Part shown: piece after piece, positions 9,320 to 17,574 of the stretch
Layout: each line of letters starts with the position of its first letter
How positions within the stretch are numbered: position 1 is the first letter of the stretch
Assembly (NCBI GenBank): GCA_963842955.1
Contig: CAWJIJ010000009.1
Coordinates: forward strand, 124,001 to 188,000
Direction of reading: 5' to 3'
Length of the DNA stretch: 64,000 nt
From: JARFQW01 sp963842955
GTDB lineage: Bacteria > Pseudomonadota > Gammaproteobacteria > Steroidobacterales > XN24
The notes under the pieces: generated by a model
What the model was told of the DNA's origin: nothing
Databases searched by the model: none
The model's input: the letters and a program-made list of their open reading frames with translations, nothing else
Made by a program: the position numbers and the translations under genes

Positions 9320-10408
9320 ATGACGCCGGAAAGCGATGCCGACCGGCACGGCGGCCGGGAGGCGCCGATTGTTTCCTGCCGGCGGGTGTCGTATTGCCTT
9401 GACCTCCGGGTTCCCTGGGTGGATGCCCATGGCCGGATGACCGAGCGGCGCGGGTGGATCGTCGAGATACGCGCCGGCAGATTGCGTGGATTCGGTGACT
9501 GCGCGCCGCTCCCCTCGGCGGGGACCGAAACCCTGGATGGCGCCGAGGCGGCTCTGGACGCCCTTGCATCGCGGCTGGAGGGGCTGCGGCCCAGCGACGC
9601 GCTTGATCGTTTGCCCGAGCCACCGGGCACTGCCCCGGCCGCCCGCTGTGGGGTCGAGACGGCGCTTCTGGACCTGGTGGCCCGGGCCAGAAACCAACCC
9701 CTCTGCGCCGTGCTGTCCAGGCAACCCGCGCACGAGGTCGAGGTCAACGGCGTCCTGGGACCCGTGGACGATGCGCTGGCCCGTCTGCCGGGCGTCCTGG
9801 CGTCCGGACATCGGGTGCTGAAACTCAAGTTGGGCACCCGGACCTGGGCGGCGGAACGGCCAGGGCTTGCGGCCCTGGTGGCGGCTCTCCCACGCGGCAC
9901 GAGCCTGCGCCTCGACGTGAATGGCGCCTGGAGCTTCGCGGAAGCCGCGGAAATTATTCCTCAGCTGGCCCGCTGGCCGGTGGAGTGCCTTGAGGAACCG
10001 GCTGGCGGAGCGACCCACGCTGAGCTGGCGCAACTTCAGGGACTCGCGCCGTTTCCGCTCGCGCTGGACGAGTCGCTGGCGCCGCGGTGTCCGAACGGGC
10101 TCCCGGTTCGCCGGCAGGTTCTGAAACCCATGGCCGTTGGCGGACCGGCGGCCCTGGTCCGGCGTGCCGGGGATGCCGTGGAGACCGTTGTAACGACAAC
10201 GGTCGACAGCGCCGTTGGCGCCTGGGCGGCGGCCCATGCTGCTGCCGCCATATCCGGGAGCCGGGTGTCCGGACAATCTCTGGCCCATGGGCTGGCAACG
10301 AGCGACTGGCTGACCCGGGACCTGGCGGACCCTCCTTTGCCGCATGGCGGTCGTCTCACCCTGCCCGGGGTGCCCGGCCTCGGCGCGGTTCCTGATTTTC
10401 GAGGGTAG
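9320..10408 (+). CDS. menC: o-Succinylbenzoate synthase (MenC)
   Basis: Enolase-superfamily dehydratase that converts SHCHC to o-succinylbenzoate. The visible catalytic set is K-L-K-L-G (base lysine region), L-R-L-D-V-N-G-A-W (metal Asp), C-L-E-E-P (metal Glu), A-L-D-E-S-L (metal Asp) and V-L-K-P (second lysine). Length about 362. The frame is open upstream into menA; ATG 9320 is the first good start after menA, but a start overlapping menA cannot be excluded. It converges with menE, with about 33 bases between. Confidence 0.9.
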   Translation: MTPESDADRHGGREAPIVSCRRVSYCLDLRVPWVDAHGRMTERRGWIVEIRAGRLRGFGDCAPLPSAGTETLDGAEAALDALASRLEGLRPSDALDRLPEPPGTAPAARCGVETALLDLVARARNQPLCAVLSRQPAHEVEVNGVLGPVDDALARLPGVLASGHRVLKLKLGTRTWAAERPGLAALVAALPRGTSLRLDVNGAWSFAEAAEIIPQLARWPVECLEEPAGGATHAELAQLQGLAPFPLALDESLAPRCPNGLPVRRQVLKPMAVGGPAALVRRAGDAVETVVTTTVDSAVGAWAAAHAAAAISGSRVSGQSLAHGLATSDWLTRDLADPPLPHGGRLTLPGVPGLGAVPDFRG

Positions 10409-10441
10409 CCCGCGCCTTCACAGGCTTGGCTGGCGAGCGAT

Positions 10442-11905
10442 TCAGGACTGCCCGTCGGGTTCCGCAGCATGTCGCGCTCTCAGGATCGCGCTGACGGCAG
10501 CGCGATCCAGCTTCCCGGTTTCACCCGTCGGAAGCGAGCGGGCGCGGTGGAAATCCCGGGGCCGCTCTGCCGCCGGCAGATGCGATCTGCAGTATGCTTC
10601 GAGCGCATCGAAGGGCGCCGGCCCCACGATTACGGCGACCACCCGCTGACCCCAGCGGGGGTCGGGGACGCTTCCCACGGCTGCATTCGTCACCCCCGGA
10701 ACGGACTCAAGAGCCGCCTCGACCCGCGCGGGATGCACGTTGACGCCACCCGAAACAATGACATCGTCCGCCCGTCCGGCCACGTGGAGCTGTCCGGCCG
10801 AATCCATGAATCCCAGGTCTCCGGTCCGAAAGCTTCCGGCAAGCGGTGGCTCGCCCAGGTAGCCGCCCATCAACATGCTCCCGGAGACTGTAATCGGCGC
10901 AGGTTCGTCCACGCTGTCGCCAGCCCTGATCCGGGCATCGCCCACGGCCCGGCCGGCGAGACCGGGCTGCCACCGGGCATCCACCGGCGCCAGCGCCACG
11001 TGGGAGCAGGTTTCGGTCATGCCGTAGGACATCCAGGCGGGCCATCGGTCCGCGCGCAGTCGGTCGGCCAGGGGTTCAGCCAGGGCGGCGCCGCCGACCA
11101 GCAAAGTGGCTAGCCTGGTCGCAGGCGGCCCGCCGTCCAGCAGATGCGTCAGCATTGCCGGAACCACCGAGACCCTCTGGATGCGTCCGGTGGCCAGTGT
11201 CGAGGCGAATGCCTCGGTCTCCGAGGCTTCCTGTACCTGGATCGAGCCCCCGCACGCCAGGGCCCTGGCCATGACCATAAGACCGCCGATGCGGTCCGGT
11301 GGGAGGGCCAGGAGCCAGCGATCGCCGGTGCCCAGTCCAAGGCGCTCCGAGGAGGCGGCGACGGACGCTGCGATGGCGGTGCCCGGAACGATCGCCAGCT
11401 TGGGCCGGCCCGCTGTGCCGCTGGTGGCCACAATCCAGCCGGCCCCGCCGTCCCCGGGTCCGACGCCCGCGGCCCCTCCCTTGAAGGCCCTCGGCCAGTT
11501 CACCGTGCGTGTCATCCAGTCCGGTGGGGGTGAAACGCTCGCCGAGCCGGTTCCGATGAGCGTCCCCGGCCCGGGGGGAAGCGCCCGGCCGGCAAGGGCG
11601 ACTGGGTCCAGGGGCAAGGGGAGGGCGGGCCGGTCCGCCCAGGCAGCCAGCAGGATGCCCAGGAGCAGTTCGATGCGGCTGGTGGCCGCAATGGCCAAGG
11701 GTGGCGCCAAGGGCAGGCCCGGCCCCTGGCGACGCTCCGTCAGGGACGGCCCAAGGTCCGCGGCAGCCGCAGAGAGCGCCCGCCGTAGCCCTGCATAGGT
11801 CAATTCGGCAGGCGGGCCCGCATGTCCGGTGAGTTCGCCCGCAACACCGAGCAACGCCGGCGCCGAATCCGGCGCTCTGCTAATCCACGCCGACGGTCCG
11901 CTCAC
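10442..11905 (-). CDS. menE: o-Succinylbenzoate--CoA ligase (MenE)
   Basis: AMP-forming acyl-CoA ligase that activates o-succinylbenzoate for MenB. The ANL motifs are present: the phosphate loop S-G-T-A-G-R-P-K around residue 165, S-Y-G-M-T-E-T around residue 290, and R-T-G-D-L-G-F followed by R-A-D-D-V-I-V-S-G-G-V-N-V-H-P near the hinge. Length 487 suits MenE. The GTG start at 11905 overlaps the ubiE stop as GTGA, so the two are probably translated together. The menaquinone neighbourhood supports MenE over a general acyl-CoA ligase. Confidence 0.9.
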   Translation of the reverse strand: MSGPSAWISRAPDSAPALLGVAGELTGHAGPPAELTYAGLRRALSAAAADLGPSLTERRQGPGLPLAPPLAIAATSRIELLLGILLAAWADRPALPLPLDPVALAGRALPPGPGTLIGTGSASVSPPPDWMTRTVNWPRAFKGGAAGVGPGDGGAGWIVATSGTAGRPKLAIVPGTAIAASVAASSERLGLGTGDRWLLALPPDRIGGLMVMARALACGGSIQVQEASETEAFASTLATGRIQRVSVVPAMLTHLLDGGPPATRLATLLVGGAALAEPLADRLRADRWPAWMSYGMTETCSHVALAPVDARWQPGLAGRAVGDARIRAGDSVDEPAPITVSGSMLMGGYLGEPPLAGSFRTGDLGFMDSAGQLHVAGRADDVIVSGGVNVHPARVEAALESVPGVTNAAVGSVPDPRWGQRVVAVIVGPAPFDALEAYCRSHLPAAERPRDFHRARSLPTGETGKLDRAAVSAILRARHAAEPDGQS

Positions 11906-12621
11906 GGCCGGGTGGCGATGTGGATACAGGCGATCCCGAAGCTGACGTTGCGGTACCGTACGTCCCGAAAACCGGCAGCTTCCAGAATGCCCTTGAAAGT
12001 CTCCTGGTCGGGAAATCGGCGGATGGATTCGATCAGATACTGGTAGGCCTCCGGATCGCGGGCGATGGCCGCGCCGAGCCTCGGAATGACCAGGCGGTTG
12101 TATTGCTCATATACCGGGCGCAGGGGTCCCAGCGGACTAGAGAACTCGAGGCAGAAAAACCGGCCGCCCGGCTTGAGGACTCGCAGAATGTCCGCCAGAG
12201 CGGCGTCGAGGCTAGTGACGTTGCGAATACCGAAGGCGATCGTCAGGGCATCGGCTGTGGCATCCGGCAGAGGCAGGGCCTCGGCGGTCCCGGCCACCCA
12301 GCGGATGCGGTGATCCCGGGTCTCACGGCCCACGCGCATCATGGCGTCGCTGGGATCCACCACGATCACCCGCCGGTCCTGCCCGGCGAGCTTGTGGGCC
12401 ACGTCCCCGGTGCCGCCGGCCAGGTCCACGAGGACCTGGCCGGGCCTGGGGTCCACCCCCCATGCCAGGGTGCGTTTCCACAGCCGGTGAATACCGAAAC
12501 TCATGAGATCGTTCATGAGGTCGTAGCGGCGCGCCACCCGCCGAAACACGCCACGGATCAGGGTCTCCCGCTCGGAAGCGGTCACCTCACGTTCGCCGAA
12601 GGATTTTGACAATCTGTCCAT
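11902..12621 (-). CDS. ubiE: Demethylmenaquinone / 2-polyprenyl-benzoquinol C-methyltransferase (UbiE/MenG)
   Basis: SAM-dependent methyltransferase for the last step of menaquinone synthesis and, where ubiquinone is made, a C-methylation in that pathway. Seen: V-F-R-R-V-A-R-R-Y-D-L-M-N-D-L-M-S near residue 30, the SAM motif D-L-A-G-G-T-G-D-V, then D-P-S-D-A-M-M and L-K-P-G-G-R-F. ATG 12621 gives 239 residues and has GGGAG just upstream; earlier in-frame ATGs are poorer. Its partnership with menE, not ubiJ-ubiB, suggests its main duty here is menaquinone. Confidence 0.92.
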   Translation of the reverse strand: MDRLSKSFGEREVTASERETLIRGVFRRVARRYDLMNDLMSFGIHRLWKRTLAWGVDPRPGQVLVDLAGGTGDVAHKLAGQDRRVIVVDPSDAMMRVGRETRDHRIRWVAGTAEALPLPDATADALTIAFGIRNVTSLDAALADILRVLKPGGRFFCLEFSSPLGPLRPVYEQYNRLVIPRLGAAIARDPEAYQYLIESIRRFPDQETFKGILEAAGFRDVRYRNVSFGIACIHIATRP

Positions 12622-12754
12622 GGGGGCTCCCGAAACTGGCGCGTGTAACATACGGAAGGACAGGCCTCGCGGGCAAACCCGCGGCGGCGTCAACCTGCGG
12701 AGGGACTTTCCGGCTTCCGGAATCCGCGGGGTGTCAGGGTGCGAAGGGAGGAAC

Positions 12755-13132
12755 ATGAAGACCACCATGTATTACGACGGCAGCTGTCCGGTCTGCATGC
12801 GGGGGGTAGACCATTTCCGGCGCCTGGACTGGGCCGGTCGGCTCGGGTGGGTGGACCTTACCGATCCGCGGGTCGACCTGGCCGGTCACGGGCTGGAATT
12901 TGCCCGCGCCATGGACATCCTGCATGTGCGCGGACGGGATGGCACCTTACTGACTGGAGGGCATGCGTTTGTCTCCCTTTGGGCCGAGCTGCCCGGTTAC
13001 CGCTGGCTAGGGGCCGGGCTCCGCGCAACCGGTCTCGTGGGCGTGTTTGACGCAGCTTATCGCCGTCTGGCCCGCGGCCGCTATGCCCGCCGCTGCGAGG
13101 CCGGTGTCTGCCAGCCCGGCGAAGGTGCCTGA
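12755..13132 (+). CDS. DUF393 thiol-disulfide oxidoreductase-like protein
   Basis: Small protein of 125 residues in the DUF393 (YuxK/DCC) family. It begins Y-Y-D-G-S-C-P-V-C, the conserved thioredoxin-like motif with a C-x-x-C pair, and continues with family features such as H-V-R-G-R-D-G and a W-L near the middle. Its redox role is inferred from the motif only. Strong ribosome-binding site GGGAGG precedes ATG 12755. It starts a run of three genes with the two NAD(P)-binding proteins, divergent from ubiE. Confidence 0.85.
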   Translation: MKTTMYYDGSCPVCMRGVDHFRRLDWAGRLGWVDLTDPRVDLAGHGLEFARAMDILHVRGRDGTLLTGGHAFVSLWAELPGYRWLGAGLRATGLVGVFDAAYRRLARGRYARRCEAGVCQPGEGA

Positions 13133-13135
13133 TCC

Positions 13136-14077
13136 ATGCGCGTTGCTCTGTTCGGCGGCACCGGCTTCGTTGGCAGTTACCTCATTGATGAACTGGTCGC
13201 CCGAGGCCACACACCGGTCGTTCTCGTTCGACCGGGCAGCGAATCGAAGGTATCCCGGGCCGGCGAGTGCGAGCTGGTGCCTGGTGACATCGCCGATGAA
13301 GCGGCCATTCGCCGCTGCCTGCGTGACGCCGGGGCGGCGATCTATAACATCGGCATTCTGCGCGAGATTCCGGCAGAGGGAGTCACCTTCAAGGCGATGC
13401 AGGAAGACGGTGCGGTGCGAGTCATCGATCTGGCCGCTGACGAGAACGTACGGCGTTTCATCCTGATGAGCGCTAACGGCGTGCGCCCCGACGGAACGCC
13501 CTACCAGCGCACCAAGGCGGCTGCGGAGGCGCATCTGCGCCGGTCGGGCCTGGACTGGACCATCTTCCGGCCCTCTCTCGTTTTCGGCGATCCTCGCGGG
13601 CGCCTGGAGTTTTGTACTCAGATGCGCGACGACCTCGTGGACAAGCCGTTGCCCGTGCCGCTGTTCCACGAGGGGATCTCGCCCCGGGGGGCGGGCTCCT
13701 TCGAAATGGCTCCGGTCCATGTTTGCGATGTGGCCAGTGCGTTTGCTGCCGCCCTCGCTGAACCGGCCACCATTGGCCAGACCTATGTGCTTTGCGGCCC
13801 GGAGTCCTTGCAGTGGAAGGAGATTCTGGAGCGGATTGCGCAGGCCTGCGGCAAGCGCAAGGTGATGCTGCCGGCGCCGGCGGCTCCGGTTCGCTTCCTG
13901 GGGGCCTTGCTGGATCGTTTCGCCTGGTTTCCGCTGACCCGTGATCAGCTGGACATGCTGCTGGAGGGCAACACGGGGGATTCGAGCGCCCTGTTCACCC
14001 TTCTGGATATGCGTCCCCGTCGCTTCTCGCCGCAAGAACTCGCCTACCTCCGGCTGCCGGCGGTGGCGGCGGGATGA
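13136..14077 (+). CDS. NAD(P)-binding epimerase/NDUFA9-like protein
   Basis: Atypical short-chain dehydrogenase of 313 residues with the nucleotide-binding G-G-T-G-F-V-G near residue 7. S-A-N-G-V follows, then Y-Q-R-T-K-A-A-A-E, where the Tyr/Lys pair sits near position 125. This resembles the NAD-dependent epimerase/complex I NDUFA9 subfamily, whose substrates are mostly unknown. Three bases after the DUF393 gene, with an ATGA overlap into the next gene. Confidence 0.82.
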   Translation: MRVALFGGTGFVGSYLIDELVARGHTPVVLVRPGSESKVSRAGECELVPGDIADEAAIRRCLRDAGAAIYNIGILREIPAEGVTFKAMQEDGAVRVIDLAADENVRRFILMSANGVRPDGTPYQRTKAAAEAHLRRSGLDWTIFRPSLVFGDPRGRLEFCTQMRDDLVDKPLPVPLFHEGISPRGAGSFEMAPVHVCDVASAFAAALAEPATIGQTYVLCGPESLQWKEILERIAQACGKRKVMLPAPAAPVRFLGALLDRFAWFPLTRDQLDMLLEGNTGDSSALFTLLDMRPRRFSPQELAYLRLPAVAAG

Positions 14078-15528
14078 CGCCCGCCGGCCGTGCCCTGGTG
14101 TTCGGCGCCAGCGGCTATGTGGGCAGCAGCCTGGTGCCCGAGTTGCAGACCCGCGGCTTCACGGTGCGTGCGGCCGCCCCCAGCCGGGAGTCCCTGGAAC
14201 GGCGAGGCTGGCATGACGTGGATTGCGTCGCTGCGGACGCCATGGATTTCGAATCCCTTGGCCCGGCCATGGACGGTGTCGACGTCGCCTACTACCTCGT
14301 GCATTCGGCCGGAGACAGAAACTCAGACCGCCGCTCCGAACTGGCGTGCGCGGGAAACTTTGCCCGGGCGGCGGCAGATGCCGGCGTGGGTCGTATCGTT
14401 TACCTCGGCCGGCTGATCCCGGCCGACGCCCGGTCCGAGCACCTGGTTTCCCGAAAGGAGACCGGGGACCGGCTGCGGAATGGCCCGGTGCCGGTCACGG
14501 AGATTCGCGCGGGCGTCATCGTCGGCCCCGGCTCGGCGTCCTTCGAGGCGGTTCGCGACCTGGTGAACCATCTGCCGGTCATGCTGACGCCACGCTGGGT
14601 GCGTTCCCGGACACAGCCCATTGCGCTGGACAATCTGCTCACCTACCTCATCGAGGTGGCAGCCAAGCCGGAAGCCGGAGGCAGGATCTACGACGCGGCC
14701 GGCCCGGAGACCCTGAGCTGTGAATCCCTCATGCGCATCTATGGAGAGATCGCCGGCCGCAGGCCGCGGATGATTCCTGTCCCCGTAATGAGTCCGTTGC
14801 TTTCGTCCTTCTGGCTGGGCCTGTTCACGGCCGTGCCGACGTCGGTGGCGCGGGCGCTCATCGGCGAACTGGAACAGGACGTCATGGCCGATGACGCGGA
14901 GCTCAGGTCCCTCGTGCCCCAACGTTTGCTGGATTTTCGCGAGGCCGTATCGCGCAGCCTTGACACCGAGCGCCAGGGCGCAGTGGCTTCCCGCTGGACC
15001 GAGGGCGCCTTCATGTTCCGCGGCTATCGCCACGATCATTCCTGGTATGCGAAGAAAGCCGAGGGTGAGGCGATTACCAGCGCCCCGATCGAGGAGGTGT
15101 GGCGGCAGGTCACCGCGATCGGTGGAGACAATCGTTATTACTATCTTAATTTCCTGTGGACCATCCGCGAGATCATGGACTGGATGGTCGGCGGCCCGGG
15201 CCTGTCCCACGGCCGGCGCCAGCCCGTCGATGTGAGGGTCGGTGACAGCATCGATTCGTGGCAGGTCGTGGGTGTCGAGGAGTGTCGGCGGCTAACCCTG
15301 CTGTTCGGTATGAAAGCGCCGGGCGCCGGCGTGCTGGAATTCGAGTTGTCCCCCGTTGGAGAGAACGTACGGGTCAAGGCAACCGCGTACTTTCACCCGG
15401 CCGGGTTTTTCGGACTGATCTACTGGTGGTCCCTGTTTCTGCCTCACCTCGTGATTTTCGACGGGCTCACAAACCGCATTGTGCAGCGAGCCGAAGCTGC
15501 GGCCCTGGAGCAACCGGCGAGCGCCTGA
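14074..15528 (+). CDS. SDR protein with C-terminal DUF2867 (START-like) domain
   Basis: 484 residues in two parts. The N-terminal half is an NAD(P)-binding domain (F-G-A-S-G-Y-V-G-S near residue 8; Y-Y-L-V-H-S-A near residue 77). The C-terminal ~170 residues resemble DUF2867, a lipid-binding-like fold, with H-P-A-G-F-F-G-L-I-Y-W-W and a hydrophobic stretch close to the end. Such fusions are common in proteobacteria with no settled function. It overlaps the upstream gene by ATGA, so the pair is likely co-translated. Confidence 0.82.
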   Translation: MTPAGRALVFGASGYVGSSLVPELQTRGFTVRAAAPSRESLERRGWHDVDCVAADAMDFESLGPAMDGVDVAYYLVHSAGDRNSDRRSELACAGNFARAAADAGVGRIVYLGRLIPADARSEHLVSRKETGDRLRNGPVPVTEIRAGVIVGPGSASFEAVRDLVNHLPVMLTPRWVRSRTQPIALDNLLTYLIEVAAKPEAGGRIYDAAGPETLSCESLMRIYGEIAGRRPRMIPVPVMSPLLSSFWLGLFTAVPTSVARALIGELEQDVMADDAELRSLVPQRLLDFREAVSRSLDTERQGAVASRWTEGAFMFRGYRHDHSWYAKKAEGEAITSAPIEEVWRQVTAIGGDNRYYYLNFLWTIREIMDWMVGGPGLSHGRRQPVDVRVGDSIDSWQVVGVEECRRLTLLFGMKAPGAGVLEFELSPVGENVRVKATAYFHPAGFFGLIYWWSLFLPHLVIFDGLTNRIVQRAEAAALEQPASA

Positions 15529-15577
15529 CGACGTCGATGCTATGCTTCCGGCATCTTCCCTGACCAGGGACCATGCC

Positions 15578-16156
15578 ATGCAATCCACTACCGATCCCGG
15601 CCCCGGGGATGCCCTCGTCGTGGTCGATGTCCAGCGGGACTTCCTGCCCGGCGGAGCGCTGGGCGTTGCTGACGGTGATGCGGTCGTACCGGTGCTCAAC
15701 GACTGGATTGAACGCTTCGAGGCCGCGGGCCTGCCGGTCGTGTTCAGCCGGGACTGGCACCCCGCCGATCATTGCTCGTTCAAAGCCCGGGGAGGGATCT
15801 GGCCGGCCCACTGCGTGGCGGAGAGTCCGGGCGCGGGTTTCGCCGACGACCTGGACGTTCCCGAGGGGGCGGTCATCGTCTCGAAGGCGACCGGCGCCGC
15901 CGACGAGGCCTACTCGGCCTTCGACGGAACCGATTTGGGACACACGCTCGCCCGGAAGGGCGTCAAGCGTGTGTTCGTGGGGGGGCTGGCTACCGACTAT
16001 TGCGTCAAGGCCACGGTTGAGGATGCCTTGCATGCGGGTCTTGGCGTGCTGCTGATTGCCGCCGCCGTGCGCAGCGTGGACGTCAAGCCGGGCGATGGCG
16101 AACGCGCCCTTGCATCCATGCGGGCCGCGGGCGCCGACGTGCTGGCGAATGACTGA
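15578..16156 (+). CDS. pncA: Nicotinamidase (PncA)
   Basis: Hydrolyses nicotinamide to nicotinate in NAD salvage. Counting from ATG 15578 (192 residues, AGGGA upstream), the catalytic triad is D17 (V-V-D-V-Q-R-D-F), K103 (S-K-A-T-G) and C142 (D-Y-C-V-K-A-T). The metal ligands D59, H61 and H65 lie in D-W-H-P-A-D-H. An ATG at 15542 is in frame but has no family similarity after it. It overlaps the next gene, pncB, which uses its product. Confidence 0.94.
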   Translation: MQSTTDPGPGDALVVVDVQRDFLPGGALGVADGDAVVPVLNDWIERFEAAGLPVVFSRDWHPADHCSFKARGGIWPAHCVAESPGAGFADDLDVPEGAVIVSKATGAADEAYSAFDGTDLGHTLARKGVKRVFVGGLATDYCVKATVEDALHAGLGVLLIAAAVRSVDVKPGDGERALASMRAAGADVLAND

Positions 16157-17548
16157 GCGAGCGGCCCCAACCGGCGATGGGTCAGCTTCTTCGAGCGGCA
16201 TGGCCGGCCCGGGCCAAAGCGCGCTCCTGACTGATCTTTATCAGCTCACCATGCTGGACAGCTACTGGCAGACGGGGATGGAGGACACCGCGACCTTCGA
16301 GCTGTTCACCCGTCGTCTGCCGGCAAGCCGGCGCTTTCTGCTGGCGGCTGGCCTGGAGCAGGCGCTGGACTTTCTGGAAACCGTGGCGGTGACCGACGAC
16401 GAACTGGCATGGCTTGAGAGCACGGGGCGGTTCGGCGGCAAGTTCCTGGACAGGCTGGGTCAGCTGCGTTTCACGGGCGACGTGTGGGCCATGCCCGAAG
16501 GCACGGCTTTTTTTCCCCAGGAACCGGTACTCCGCGTCGAGGCGCCTCTGCCGGAGGCGCAGCTTGTCGAAAGCCGCCTCATCAATCTCATCCACTTTCC
16601 GACGCTGATCTGCTCCAAGGCGGCCCGCTGCGTCCTGGCTGCGGGCGGCAAGACCCTGGTGGATTTCGGCATGCGCCGGGCGCATGGCGCCGAGGCCGCT
16701 CTGTTCGCGGCCCGCTCGGCGTGGATTGCCGGTTTCGCGGGAACCGCTACGGTACTCGCCGGCCAGCGCTTTGGACTGCCGATTTTCGGCACGATGGCCC
16801 ACTCGTTCGTCCAGGCGCACGATTCCGAAGCCGAAGCCTTCGAGCACTTCGCCGCGGCAAGGCCCGACGGGCTCGTGCTGCTCATAGACACCTACGACGT
16901 AGACCGGGCCCTGGACACCGTGGCGAGGCTGGCGGATGGCGACACCGGGCTGCCGGTTCACGTGGATGCCGTGCGCCTGGACAGCGGAGACCTGTTGACT
17001 GGCGCCCGTCATATTCGCGAGCGCCTTGACGGTCTGGGGCGGCCGGAGATCGGCGTTTTTCTGAGCGGCGATCTGGACGAGTACCGGCTGGCCGAGTTGA
17101 TGGACGCGAACGTTCCGGCTTCCGGCTTCGGCGTCGGCACGCGCCTGGACACGTCCGCGGATGCGCCGTCGATCGATTTTGCCTACAAGCTGCAGAGCTA
17201 TGCGGGGCGGCCGCGCCGCAAGCGCTCGCCGGGGAAAGCCACCTGGCCGGGAGCCCGCCAGGTCTGGCGAACGCTGGACAGCGATGGCCGTTTGGCCCGG
17301 GACATCCTGGGGCCGGCTGGGCGGCGACGAACCGGGTTCGCCGCTCCTGACCCGGGTCATGGCCGGGGGGCGCAGGGTGGAGCCGGCGGAGTCGCTGAAT
17401 GATTTGTCGCAGCCGGGCGGCACGGGAACTGGAACAGCTGCCGACCGATCTGCGCAGCCTCGAACTGGCCCGGGAGGGCTGGGCGCCGGAAATCTCATCG
17501 GAACTCGAAGCGCTGGCCCGGGCAACCGACCAGGCTTTCGGCTACTAG
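16149..17548 (+). CDS. pncB: Nicotinate phosphoribosyltransferase (PncB), interrupted by two frameshifts
   Basis: Joins nicotinate to PRPP, the step after PncA. The first ~385 residues are normal: T-D-L-Y-Q-L-T-M, F-G-M-R-R-A-H-G, L-I-D-T-Y-D, L-D-S-G-D-L and Y-A-G-R-P-R-R-K-R-S. The frame then leaves the family sequence near 17310-17330 and ends at 17402. The family sequence G-S-P-L-L-T-R-V-M-A-G-G-R-R continues one frame over. After ~17400 it moves over once more (R-A-A-R-E-L-E-Q-L-P-T-D-L-R-S-L-E), stopping at 17548. Each break equals one extra base, near a GGGG run and a TTT run. Either the gene is recently broken or the assembly has indels. The start may instead be ATG 16200. Confidence 0.85.
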
Positions 17549-17574
17549 CAGATAGCGGGCAGGGCGGGCCGGTT

